Assembly (NCBI GenBank): GCA_003527965.1
Contig: DPVY01000244.1
Coordinates: 1 to 15,039 of the forward strand
Direction: 5' to 3'
DNA length: 15,039 nt
Source of the DNA: Fidelibacterota bacterium
GTDB taxonomy: Bacteria; Fidelibacterota; UBA2242
Shown here piece by piece: positions 1 through 7,665 of the stretch. Within the stretch, counting starts at the first letter, position 1. Every line of letters begins with the position of its first letter. The notes under the pieces are model-generated. The model worked only from the letters and a program-made list of their open reading frames with translations, made no database searches and was not told the origin of the DNA. Position numbers and translations under genes: made by a program.

Positions 1-2
1 AC

Positions 3-1475
3 TATTTTAGGACAAGACATATTGAGTTAATAAAGACAGTATTAAATGGGACAATTGGTCCTCCAAATGGATACGGAGCTTTTATTGGTTTAGGGCTGTA
101 TTGTTATATTTGTCTTTGTTTAGAAAATAAAATAAAGATTAGTAAACCATTTAAAATAATCATATTAATTATTTTTATTAGTTCTCTTGTTTTAAATAAA
201 TCTCGTGGTGCATGGATAAGCCTTTTTTTATCGTTAATAATTTTAATGATATTACTTTATAGAAATAATATTAAACGATTTTTATGTAATAATAATATTA
301 AAGTATATTATGCTTATATATTACTGATATGTGTATGTTTAGTAATAATAGTATTAGTGGTTAGAATTAATATTAGTTCATCAATTGGTAGAATATATAT
401 ATGGAAAATATCGATTAATCTTTTTTTTGAAAATATTTTCACAGGAGTTGGTTATGGATGCTTTGATAATGTATTCCTAGATTATCAAGCAAAATATTTA
501 CAAAATCCTATAAATTTTCATCTAATATCAAAAGCGTCAAATATTGCATCTCCTCATAATCAATTTTTATACATATTTTGTGAAGCTGGTATTATTGGTG
601 GTATAATATTTCTTTTATTATATATTTTGAGTATTGTAAAATTAATTTACTATATCAATAAAAAAGATATTAACATGAGAGTATATCTTTATTTATTCTG
701 CTTTATAATAATAACGATTATTCATAGTATGATAGATTCAATTCTACTAGTGGTTCCTATTAAATTAATATTGTTTTGTGGTTTTTCTCTTGTTCCTTTT
801 AAAATAATTAAAAAAGATATTAAGAAAAAAATGGTTGGTATTGTATATATATTATTGTTTATTATAAATATATTCTATACAAAATTTATATATGCTATAA
901 TAATTCAATATCCTGGTTATGAAATGTGGACTAAGGGAAATATTGAATTAAATGCAGGAAATTTCTACAATGCTATTGAATATTATGATAAAGCATTAAA
1001 TATTATTCCAAATAATCCTATAATCTATGCAAAAAAAGGAATGGCATTAGTAGGTTCTGGATTATATAAAGATGGAATAGAATATCTTGAAAATATTAAA
1101 GATAAATATAACTATAGGGATGTTTATTTATCCCTAAGTCTTGGATACTTAAGGCTTGGGAATTTTACTCTTGCTGAAAAATATGCAAAACATGCCCATA
1201 ACATGTTTCCTGATCAGTTAAGGCCATATTTGCTTCTGTCAGAAATATATTATAATCAAGCAAAATTTGATGAAGCCAGAGAATGTTTAAATAGATGTGT
1301 ATTACAGATAACAAGTATAAGGTCTAAAGCAACTGAATCAATTTCAGAATGTTGTAGTATATTAATGGCTAAAATGTTTGATGAGAAAATAAATATTTAT
1401 CAGTTTGATGTTGGTAATGATATAACTTTAAAAGATAAGATTAATTCGATCATTATATCACATAAATATGAATGA
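3..1475 (+). CDS. O-antigen ligase/polymerase-like membrane protein with C-terminal TPR domain (5' end missing)
   Basis: Predicted inner-membrane glycan ligase or polymerase of the Wzy/WaaL type, acting on undecaprenyl-linked polysaccharide on the periplasmic side. The frame is open to the left window edge, so the true start lies outside; the ATG at 246 is internal, because typical family sequence precedes it (NKSRGAW at about 195-215). Visible family marks are several hydrophobic segments, a GR-x3-W motif near base 387, and SPHNQFL followed by EAGIIGG (555-605), matching the HN...E-G-G signature of the large periplasmic loop. From about base 927 the protein becomes soluble and carries roughly three TPR-like helix pairs (WTKGNIELNAGNFYNAIEYY and onward). 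The gene is extremely AT-rich (counted 60-base blocks at 10 and 30% G+C) against about 40-50% for the neighbours, suggesting transfer with a surface-polysaccharide cluster. Ligase versus polymerase activity cannot be decided from sequence. Confidence 0.8.
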   Translation, partial: YFRTRHIELIKTVLNGTIGPPNGYGAFIGLGLYCYICLCLENKIKISKPFKIIILIIFISSLVLNKSRGAWISLFLSLIILMILLYRNNIKRFLCNNNIKVYYAYILLICVCLVIIVLVVRINISSSIGRIYIWKISINLFFENIFTGVGYGCFDNVFLDYQAKYLQNPINFHLISKASNIASPHNQFLYIFCEAGIIGGIIFLLLYILSIVKLIYYINKKDINMRVYLYLFCFIIITIIHSMIDSILLVVPIKLILFCGFSLVPFKIIKKDIKKKMVGIVYILLFIINIFYTKFIYAIIIQYPGYEMWTKGNIELNAGNFYNAIEYYDKALNIIPNNPIIYAKKGMALVGSGLYKDGIEYLENIKDKYNYRDVYLSLSLGYLRLGNFTLAEKYAKHAHNMFPDQLRPYLLLSEIYYNQAKFDEARECLNRCVLQITSIRSKATESISECCSILMAKMFDEKINIYQFDVGNDITLKDKINSIIISHKYE

Positions 1476-1562
1476 TTATTATTCTATAACTATATATTTG
1501 AACAATATTCTGCTAACGAATCTTCGCACGCACCTGACGCCATATAAATAAAATAACGATAA

Positions 1563-1581
1563 CCGAAAATCTTTTATTCGG
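1563..1581 (-). terminator. Weak hairpin with following T-rich stretch, possible terminator of the 1611-4454 gene
   Basis: CCGAA and TTCGG form a 5-bp stem around a 9-nt loop, about 30 bp beyond the stop of the minus-strand gene. In the minus direction it is followed by TTATCGTTATTTTATTT. The stem is short, so this is a tentative call. The gap 1476-1610 between the two converging genes holds nothing else I can identify; base composition changes there from very AT-rich to moderate. Confidence 0.3.
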
Positions 1582-1610
1582 CATAAGCACGCACAGGGGA
1601 ATTCTTCCGG

Positions 1611-4454
1611 TTAAAACGCAATATCCGCCAAAATAAATTCAATCCGGTAGTCTCTGTCCTCAATACGATAAGAGTAGCGGATTCCCGCGCCGATTTCCAG
1701 GTAATATAGACTCAGCGGAATGAAATCCATATTCAGTTCAATACCGATAGAACGATAAAAACAGTTTTGATCATCACGCCAGCCAACTCCGTAGTCATAA
1801 AACAGGTTCGCCCGAAGTCGTTTGATAAACAGGAGCGATCCAAGCGCCAGATCGGGATATGCCAGCGGCAGGCAGTAGTCCACCGATGCGTATTTGAATA
1901 ATTCGTAATAAGTTTGTTTATATCCTCTCGGAAAGGAAATTTGACTCTGGAAAAACCCAAAATTAGAATCGCTGTGAATTTCTATAGCAATCGTACCACT
2001 AATACCATGATGTTTCAGTAATCCAGGAAAATAAAACCGATAATACTTCGATATCCTTAACAATTTGTCTCGCTTTTTTATATTCCCAAGTGAAAATGAC
2101 AATTGAGAATCATAGCCATGAATCGGCTGTAAATCACGATACGATTTCTGGCGATGACTAAAATGATTTATAAATGATGAGATATACATCATCTCTTCAT
2201 ATAGTCTTTCATCCCATCGCATAAACTCATGATTAGTTACATTTGAATACCCAATTGTTGCACCTATTTCAAATAATGATAAATTGGGTCCATCACTACT
2301 ATTTATAGGTAACCTTACAGTACTGGATATATCAAATTGATCCCAGACATCCATCGTATCTGCGCCCTCATATTCATAAAGCGCCGCCCGCTTTCCAAAG
2401 CTGAGTTTGGTATCAATGATCGGGCGAAAACCGGCATAACTGGCGCCAAGAGAGTAACTGCGTACATTTTCGCCGAGGTGATGCGTGACGCCGGTAGTCA
2501 TTTCCATTGTGTTCAGCAGATTGTTTGAAATGAATCCGTAATACACATTCGGCGGCAAAGGCAGCAGATACCAGCTGTGCACATTCAGACTGTTTTTCAG
2601 CGGGGAATAATCCGTTACCGGGAATTGTTTATTGGGAATGAGGTCGGTATCCAAAATATCTTTTCCCTGTTCCTGGGAAACCAGGGGTTTGTAGTATTGG
2701 ACTTGTCGTTGTTGGATAGTCTCCAGTGGTTTCCACGCCTCCGGCTCAAGAGGAATGTTCACAATATCCATTCCCATTAGCTGGTAATCGCTAAAGACGA
2801 GTTCATTGTTCTTTTGCGAAACCGCCGGATAAAAAGCGCCGAACTTGCGGGACGTCACCTGAAATCGTGCCCCGGTAGTGGTGTGTACCGCGTAAATGTT
2901 ATCAATGCCGGAATATGAAGATCCATATAAAATATAATCCCCATAAAAAACCGGGCAGCCGATATTGTCTTCTCCCTCCGGCAATATGTCTTTCTGTTCG
3001 CCGTTTTCAATATCAAGAATTGTCAGGGCTTTCCCATGATACTTTTGCCGGATAAAAATTAGATGGATCCCGTCTTCTGACCAGGACGGTGTCTTGATGA
3101 AAAAATTATCAGGATTTGGGAATTGGGTTAATTCCTCTCCGTTTTCACTATCCAAAATCACCAGTGAACATTTCCGTTCCGGGGTGAACTTGACGGCGGC
3201 AATTTGCCGACCGTCGGGAGACAGCGCCGGGGAAAAATACTTTCCTTCAGTGGTTATTTCTCTCTTATTTTTCGTCTTGATATCATACACAGCGACATCT
3301 GAAAAACTCTGCGCCCACCAGCGACTGTCCGTATTATTGACCGCCCAGCATATTTTAGATCCATTCACGGAGACACGATCGGTTGGTGAAATTTGAATCA
3401 GCCGTTTTTCGCTTCCATCCGGATCAATTTGAACCAGTGTGTATGGATCAGCCATTCCGGTCAGTAATGCAACGATACTACCGTCAAATATTGTCTGGGG
3501 AAACTTGTAGTTGGTCCAGACCCGCTTTTTTCGGTTATTGAGTTTTTTAACCATTGTGAATTCAAGTCCTTCGGTCTGCCGCCGCCAGAGCGAATCCAGT
3601 TCTGTCATAGTATCTTTATAGATTCCTTTAGCATTCCTGCCGGTAATCTTTTTCATTGATCGGGAAAAAGTGAATGGCCAGTACGAATATCTTGTTGAGC
3701 GGTTGATTACTTCATCCCATAAATTCACGCCATACTGTCGGCGACCGTGGGTCACCAGGTGATAACCCAGGTGATAAAAATTGGGATAGTAGTCTTTATA
3801 TGAACCGAGATAAGCTTTATAATAAGAATACTGTTGACCGGAAAGCTGCAATGTCCGCATTCCCATATCAAATTGAGAAATTCTGCCGCGCCCCGAATTA
3901 GACAGCGCCGTTTCAATTGCCACCGCATCACCTTCCATAAACCACAGTGGCGTCGATAGAAAGGAAAATGCTCCCTGTCCGAGTTCACCGAAAAATATTC
4001 CCGCAAACCGGGTAAATCCCTGGTTGAGTTTATCAAATTGCGCCATATGCCGACCTTCGTGCACTGCCAGCAGATGATACCATTCGGCGGTTCCGCTGAA
4101 GTCGCTCTGCGGAGGAGTAGCAAACCACTCACTGCGTCTCGGCAGAAGAGAGACATACCCATTTGAAACGGCGCCACGGTTGCTCAGTAAAACCTGCCAT
4201 CTTCTCATCCGGACATCGAGACTTTTTTGAAGCGGATCACGCAGATATTCCATCGTATTGGCAACCCGCTGTCCTTCCTCCGTTAATTCCTCTGGAACGA
4301 TCACATCAAAGTGCTCTGCCCGGATCTTTTTCCATTTTATTCCGGGCGGGTTCTGGTTGGGAGTCAATTGGGCGTTCAATGCCGTTGGCATGAATGCGAA
4401 AATCACCAATAAAAATAAAAAGTGTTTTATTGCCTGAATTATAATTGACCTCAT
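1611..4454 (-). CDS. Secreted HExxH metallopeptidase-like protein with TolB/WD40-like propeller and C-terminal beta-barrel-like region
   Basis: A 947-residue exported protein. Residues 1-28 form a signal peptide ending in ALNAQ. Residues 40-250 look like a gluzincin peptidase domain: LLAVHEGRHMAQFD gives an HExxH at 132-136, and WFMEGDA supplies a candidate third zinc ligand, Glu174, about 38 residues later. Residues about 310-590 contain repeated beta-propeller blades with SPDG and SEDG turns (SPALSPDGRQIAAV, PSWSEDGIHLIFI), as in TolB or DPP-IV N-terminal propellers. Residues about 650-947 are rich in alternating strands with aromatic girdles and end in phenylalanine, as many outer-membrane barrels do. 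I infer a barrel-anchored protein exposing a peptidase and propeller; catalysis is untested. No clear Shine-Dalgarno precedes the ATG, whose leader is AT-rich (TTAAATTCATCTTTGT). It is transcribed alone. Codons for residues about 705-860 are markedly AT-richer than the rest. Confidence 0.8.
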   Translation of the reverse strand: MRSIIIQAIKHFLFLLVIFAFMPTALNAQLTPNQNPPGIKWKKIRAEHFDVIVPEELTEEGQRVANTMEYLRDPLQKSLDVRMRRWQVLLSNRGAVSNGYVSLLPRRSEWFATPPQSDFSGTAEWYHLLAVHEGRHMAQFDKLNQGFTRFAGIFFGELGQGAFSFLSTPLWFMEGDAVAIETALSNSGRGRISQFDMGMRTLQLSGQQYSYYKAYLGSYKDYYPNFYHLGYHLVTHGRRQYGVNLWDEVINRSTRYSYWPFTFSRSMKKITGRNAKGIYKDTMTELDSLWRRQTEGLEFTMVKKLNNRKKRVWTNYKFPQTIFDGSIVALLTGMADPYTLVQIDPDGSEKRLIQISPTDRVSVNGSKICWAVNNTDSRWWAQSFSDVAVYDIKTKNKREITTEGKYFSPALSPDGRQIAAVKFTPERKCSLVILDSENGEELTQFPNPDNFFIKTPSWSEDGIHLIFIRQKYHGKALTILDIENGEQKDILPEGEDNIGCPVFYGDYILYGSSYSGIDNIYAVHTTTGARFQVTSRKFGAFYPAVSQKNNELVFSDYQLMGMDIVNIPLEPEAWKPLETIQQRQVQYYKPLVSQEQGKDILDTDLIPNKQFPVTDYSPLKNSLNVHSWYLLPLPPNVYYGFISNNLLNTMEMTTGVTHHLGENVRSYSLGASYAGFRPIIDTKLSFGKRAALYEYEGADTMDVWDQFDISSTVRLPINSSDGPNLSLFEIGATIGYSNVTNHEFMRWDERLYEEMMYISSFINHFSHRQKSYRDLQPIHGYDSQLSFSLGNIKKRDKLLRISKYYRFYFPGLLKHHGISGTIAIEIHSDSNFGFFQSQISFPRGYKQTYYELFKYASVDYCLPLAYPDLALGSLLFIKRLRANLFYDYGVGWRDDQNCFYRSIGIELNMDFIPLSLYYLEIGAGIRYSYRIEDRDYRIEFILADIAF

Positions 4455-4544
4455 ACAAAGATGAATTTAACTTTTTTGACTTAGGATAAAAAGCCGGCGG
4501 TCAACGTTTCCACTTTCATTCTTTGCCTAATCACTCTACCACGC

Positions 4545-4572
4545 GCATTCCCAAGCCCCGGCTTGGGAATGC
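4545..4572. repeat. Perfect 12-bp palindrome with 4-nt loop (REP-like element, left half)
   Basis: GCATTCCCAAGC, loop CCCG, then GCTTGGGAATGC. The stem is perfect and can gain one more C-G pair inside the loop. It has no T-tract on either side, so it is not a classical terminator. Together with the palindrome 18 bp to its right, it resembles interspersed palindromic units found in intergenic DNA. Whether it recurs in the genome cannot be seen here. Confidence 0.6.
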
Positions 4573-4590
4573 TAAAGAAGGATGAATTTA

Positions 4591-4616
4591 CGTTACAAAG
4601 TTGGGGCTTTGTAACG
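4591..4616. repeat. Perfect 10-bp palindrome with 6-nt loop (REP-like element, right half)
   Basis: CGTTACAAAG, loop TTGGGG, then CTTTGTAACG. It lies 18 bp from the first palindrome. Its loop is G-rich while the loop of the first is C-rich, so the two units could also interact in single-stranded form. No T-tract follows on either strand. Confidence 0.6.
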
Positions 4617-4730
4617 AGTAAGAGAAGAGCATTGATACAGCGAAAAAGGAAAAGGAGAGATAACGACAAAAATACCTGGATATTGGACATTTTTTATTTT
4701 TTGTATACCGCCCCACTAAAAAAATATAAG

Positions 4731-4772
4731 GAAAAAATCCTTTCCAACCCGAAGGCAGGAAAGGATTTTTTC
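4731..4772 (-). terminator. Strong bidirectional-looking terminator after the oxidoreductase operon
   Basis: GAAAAAATCCTTTCC and GGAAAGGATTTTTTC form a perfect 15-bp stem. The 12-nt loop, read on the minus strand, contains CCTTCGGG, which can fold into a UUCG tetraloop hairpin inside the larger one. It lies about 25 bp past the stop of the fused beta-gamma gene. The T-run within the 3' arm is present in both directions, so it may also stop plus-strand transcription. Confidence 0.85.
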
Positions 4773-4795
4773 GATTAGGAGGTAAAAACAGACTA

Positions 4796-6223
4796 TTATT
4801 TCAGGTTATTAATAAATTCGGCTCCGCGGAGGATGGCTTTCTGGTTCAATTCCACCAGGTTTTTCCGTTTCAGGACGTCGCCCAGAGATTCCAGAACAAC
4901 TTCCTGAGACATCAGGTCTTTGTACTCAATCAGAGCTCCGACAATCACCATGTTTGCGGCTTTGGTATTGCCCAGTTCATCCGCCATCTTCGTTGCCGGA
5001 ATTGCAATTATTTCAACGTCATCACGTACCGGTTTGCGGTCAATCAGAGAATTATCATAGATAATCAACCCGCCGGAAATCACATCATTTTCAAACTTGT
5101 CCAGAGATGGACGGTTCATGGCGATTAAGATTGTCGGATTTGCGACCAGCGGCGAGCCGATTTTCTTCTGGGAAATTTTGACGCTGCAATTAGCCGTGCC
5201 GCCGCGCATTTCGGGACCGTAAGAGGGCAGCCAGCTGACCTGATAATCATGGCGCATGCCCATCTCCGACAGCACGGTGCCGAGACTCAGCACACCCTGT
5301 CCGCCAAAACCGGCAACCTTGATTTCTTCATTGATCTTCTTTTCACGGTAAGGCGCAATTTTTTCGGAATCCACTTTTGCGGTTTCCAGATTCAGTGCAT
5401 CAGGCAACTCGGAATTGCTCACCACCAGGCGAGATATATCTTTTGGTTCAAATTCCTCGGAAACATCTTTCTTGACTCCAAGAGGGAAGTAATCTGCCAG
5501 GACTTCTTTGACCCACTGTTTGGAACGGCTGGGCGTCAGTTTCATGTTGGAAGGACAGGCTGAAAGAACTTCGATAAAGGAAAATGCATTCTTCTCAATC
5601 TGAAGTTTCAAGGCTTTCCGGACGGTCTGCCGGGCATGCATTGTGGATTTGGTATCACCAATCATGACACGCTCGATAAACACGGGCGCTTTCAACGTCG
5701 CAATAACCTCACTCATGCGAATTGGATAACCTTCATTATTTACTGATCTTCCGCGGGGTGATGTCATCGTTTTCTGACCAACCAAGGTCGTCGGCGCCAT
5801 CTGTCCGCCGGTCATGCCGTAGATCGCATTATTGACAAAGAATACCGTTATGCCTTCGCCGCGGTTGGCAGCATGTATGATTTCCGCTGTTCCAATGGCA
5901 GCCAGATCGCCGTCACCCTGGTAACTAATTACGACACTGTCCGGATGGGCGCGTTTAATTCCGGTGGCAGCTGCCGGAGCTCTTCCATGAGCTACCTGAA
6001 CATTGCCGGTATGAAAGTAGTAGTATGCGAACACACTGCATCCTACCGGGCTGATAAAGATTGTCTTCTCGCGAACGCCGAAATCATCGAGCGCTTCGGC
6101 AATAAGTTTGTGAAGAACGCCATGACCACAGCCGGGGCAATAAGTCGTAGTGAGCTTATCGGCGCCGGGGCGGCGTTCGTAGACATCGTAAAAACTGGCA
6201 GACTTCTTTAATATATTATTCAT
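4796..6223 (-). CDS. 2-oxoacid:ferredoxin oxidoreductase, fused beta (TPP-binding) and gamma subunits
   Basis: Catalytic part of a CoA-dependent 2-oxoacid:ferredoxin oxidoreductase, which converts a 2-oxo acid plus CoA and oxidised ferredoxin to acyl-CoA, CO2 and reduced ferredoxin in the cytoplasm. Residues 1-225 are the beta subunit: CPGCGH at 29-34, the TPP/Mg signature GDGD (103-106) with NN at 131-132, then YGMTGGQ. Residues about 300-475 are a gamma subunit, starting at KVAGFGGQG (302-310) with SYGPEMRGG at 334-342. A linker of about 75 residues joins them. In many relatives these are separate proteins, and the other common fusion is gamma-alpha; neither half shows a frameshift or stop. 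The ATG overlaps the alpha-subunit stop in ATGA (6220-6223), and GAGG lies upstream, so the two are translationally coupled. It is the last gene of the operon. Substrate (branched-chain, aromatic or 2-oxoglutarate) is not settled by sequence. Confidence 0.88.
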   Translation of the reverse strand: MNNILKKSASFYDVYERRPGADKLTTTYCPGCGHGVLHKLIAEALDDFGVREKTIFISPVGCSVFAYYYFHTGNVQVAHGRAPAAATGIKRAHPDSVVISYQGDGDLAAIGTAEIIHAANRGEGITVFFVNNAIYGMTGGQMAPTTLVGQKTMTSPRGRSVNNEGYPIRMSEVIATLKAPVFIERVMIGDTKSTMHARQTVRKALKLQIEKNAFSFIEVLSACPSNMKLTPSRSKQWVKEVLADYFPLGVKKDVSEEFEPKDISRLVVSNSELPDALNLETAKVDSEKIAPYREKKINEEIKVAGFGGQGVLSLGTVLSEMGMRHDYQVSWLPSYGPEMRGGTANCSVKISQKKIGSPLVANPTILIAMNRPSLDKFENDVISGGLIIYDNSLIDRKPVRDDVEIIAIPATKMADELGNTKAANMVIVGALIEYKDLMSQEVVLESLGDVLKRKNLVELNQKAILRGAEFINNLK

Positions 6224-7272
6224 GATAACCTCATCAGTTTCATTACTTCATCATGAATTTCCTTTATGGACGGCACATTTCCCCCCATGCGATTGTACAG
6301 GTAAACGGGGACATTCCCTTCAATGGTAAGCCGGACATCATCAATCAATTGACCATTGCTCATTTCCACCGTCAGAAAGAATTTGGCGGATTTGGCTAAT
6401 TTTGTCACGCTTTTTTTCGGAAAAGGAAATAATGTTATCGGTCTCAACATTCCGACTTTGACGCCTTCCTCACGAAGGTTGTCAACAGCAGTCTGCATAA
6501 TCCGGGAAATGATGCCATATCCAATCAGAATAATTTCAGCATCGTCGGTACGGTATTCCTCGGCGCGTTGTTCCTGCTCTTCTATAATCGCATATTTTTG
6601 CTGCAATTTCTGATTGTGACGCTCCAAATCATCGGGATCGAGTTCGATTGAAGTGATCAGATTATCGGAAGTTTCTTTCGTCCCTTTGACCGCCCAGGAT
6701 TTCTCCGGGATTTTTTCCACCGGCTCGGGGAATTCCACGGGTTCCATCATCTGTCCGATAAAGCCGTCGGTCAGAACGTAAACCGGGTTGCGATATTTAT
6801 CGGCAAGATCGAATGCCAGCATACCGAAATCACACATTTCCTGCACGGAATTGGGAGCCAGGACAATGCACTTATAATTGCCGTGTCCGCCGCCCTTAAC
6901 AACCTGATTGTAATCACTCTGTTCTGGGGCAATATTGCCCAATCCGGGACCGCCGCGAACAACATCCACAATCACGCAGGGAAGTTCAGCGCCGGCACAA
7001 TAGGATACGCCCTCCTGTTTCAGGCTGATGCCGGGACCGGACGAAGCGGTCATGACACGTTCACCGGCTGATGCGGCGCCATAAACCATATTGATCGCCG
7101 CTATTTCACTCTCCGCCTGAACAAATGTTCCGCCGGTCAGCGGCATATACATCGCTGCAGCATGAGCAATCTCACTTGCCGGAGTGATCGGATAGCCGTA
7201 ATATGCCCGGCAACCGGCCAGGATTGCGCCTTTCACCACGGCTACATTACCTTTTAAAAATTGTTTTGCCAT
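6220..7272 (-). CDS. vorB: 2-oxoacid:ferredoxin oxidoreductase alpha subunit (VorB/KorA type)
   Basis: Alpha subunit of the same enzyme, 350 residues, the usual length of stand-alone VorB/KorA proteins. Residues about 1-180 are the pyrimidine-binding domain: GYPITPASE (26-34), QAESEIAAINM (52-62), ASSGPGISLKQEG (76-88), and VRGGPGLGN followed by PEQSDYNQ (105-123). Residues about 245-345 form the C-terminal transketolase-like domain with LRPITLFPFP and VEMSNGQ. The KGGGHGNY..IVLAPNSVQEM stretch resembles proteins annotated as 3-methyl-2-oxobutanoate (VOR) subunit B, so I use that symbol, but KorA-type activity on 2-oxoglutarate cannot be excluded. GAGGT sits 7 bp upstream of the ATG. It starts 16 bp after the ferredoxin gene and overlaps the beta-gamma gene by 4 bp. 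Confidence 0.88.
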   Translation of the reverse strand: MAKQFLKGNVAVVKGAILAGCRAYYGYPITPASEIAHAAAMYMPLTGGTFVQAESEIAAINMVYGAASAGERVMTASSGPGISLKQEGVSYCAGAELPCVIVDVVRGGPGLGNIAPEQSDYNQVVKGGGHGNYKCIVLAPNSVQEMCDFGMLAFDLADKYRNPVYVLTDGFIGQMMEPVEFPEPVEKIPEKSWAVKGTKETSDNLITSIELDPDDLERHNQKLQQKYAIIEEQEQRAEEYRTDDAEIILIGYGIISRIMQTAVDNLREEGVKVGMLRPITLFPFPKKSVTKLAKSAKFFLTVEMSNGQLIDDVRLTIEGNVPVYLYNRMGGNVPSIKEIHDEVMKLMRLS

Positions 7273-7288
7273 ATCTACCTCACTCTCT

Positions 7289-7639
7289 CTATTGGGAATC
7301 TTTTATTGGTTTCATACAATTGGTGCAGATCAGAAGATGAGGCTCATCTTCGGTGCTGTATACTTTATATTCACCCCCGCAATGCGGACAATCTGCCATT
7401 TCGGTCATCTGATCCCACCGTTTGAAAACCGTGATCGCGCCCGGTTCCGGGCAGGCATAAAAACAAATCCCGCAGCCGGTGCATCCCTGTCCCTTGTATG
7501 CGGACGTATGATACCCATGGGTATTAAACTTGTCCGACAAAATCAACACATCGGCAGGGCAGGCTTCGATACACAATTCACATCCTTTGCACTCCTCGGT
7601 GCTGATGACCACATGTCCTCTGCTTTTTGATACTGTCAT
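7289..7639 (-). CDS. Two-[4Fe-4S] ferredoxin-like delta subunit with C-terminal zinc ribbon
   Basis: Small iron-sulfur protein expected to carry electrons from the oxidoreductase. Two complete cluster motifs are visible: C17-x2-C20-x2-C23-x3-C27-P and C53-x2-C56-x2-C59-x3-C63-P. After residue 80 there is an extra module with C84-P-H-C87 and C105-T-N-C108, the pattern of a zinc ribbon or rubredoxin-like knuckle, which ordinary VOR/KOR delta subunits lack. The spacing between the clusters (about 25 residues) is longer than in clostridial ferredoxins and includes HGYH. The start has GGAGTGAG just upstream of the ATG. It lies 26 bp after the aminotransferase and 16 bp before the alpha subunit, so it is part of the same operon. 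The metal bound by the C-terminal module is inferred only. Confidence 0.88.
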   Translation of the reverse strand: MTVSKSRGHVVISTEECKGCELCIEACPADVLILSDKFNTHGYHTSAYKGQGCTGCGICFYACPEPGAITVFKRWDQMTEMADCPHCGGEYKVYSTEDEPHLLICTNCMKPIKDSQ

Positions 7640-7665
7640 AGCTCACTCCGTTTATATTATCTTGT

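Larger units (their letters stand above)
4455..4795. other. 341-bp intergenic region with two palindromes and a terminator
   Basis: This gap separates the stop of the fused oxidoreductase gene from the start of the 947-residue protein gene, both on the minus strand. It holds two adjacent perfect inverted repeats (4545-4572, 4591-4616) and a strong hairpin terminator (4731-4772). The promoter of the downstream gene should lie here, but I could not pick a convincing -35/-10 pair; TTGACC (minus strand, 4499-4504) has no matching -10 at normal spacing. Short open frames on both strands cross the palindromes and have no coding features. Confidence 0.6.

Noticed and set aside
246..1475. Start of the O-antigen ligase-like gene at the ATG at 246
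   Set aside because: The same frame is open to base 3 and encodes family-typical sequence before this ATG, so it is an internal Met and the gene is cut by the window.
3752..4177. 141-residue minus-strand frame inside the metallopeptidase gene
   Set aside because: Overlaps the conserved HExxH-coding region in another frame; a shadow.
4504..4540. CRISPR-like repeat (a GTTTCCAC... stretch resembling a repeat end)
   Set aside because: Occurs once only, with no spacing pattern and no cas gene nearby.
4563..4778. Small plus-strand open frame of 71 residues (and a minus-strand one at 4481-4690) in the intergenic gap
   Set aside because: Both run across palindromes or the terminator, lack coding character, and their products show no recognisable features.
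5873..6211. 112-residue open frame antisense to the beta-subunit region
   Set aside because: Shadow of the strongly supported beta-gamma gene; no ribosome binding site or family features.
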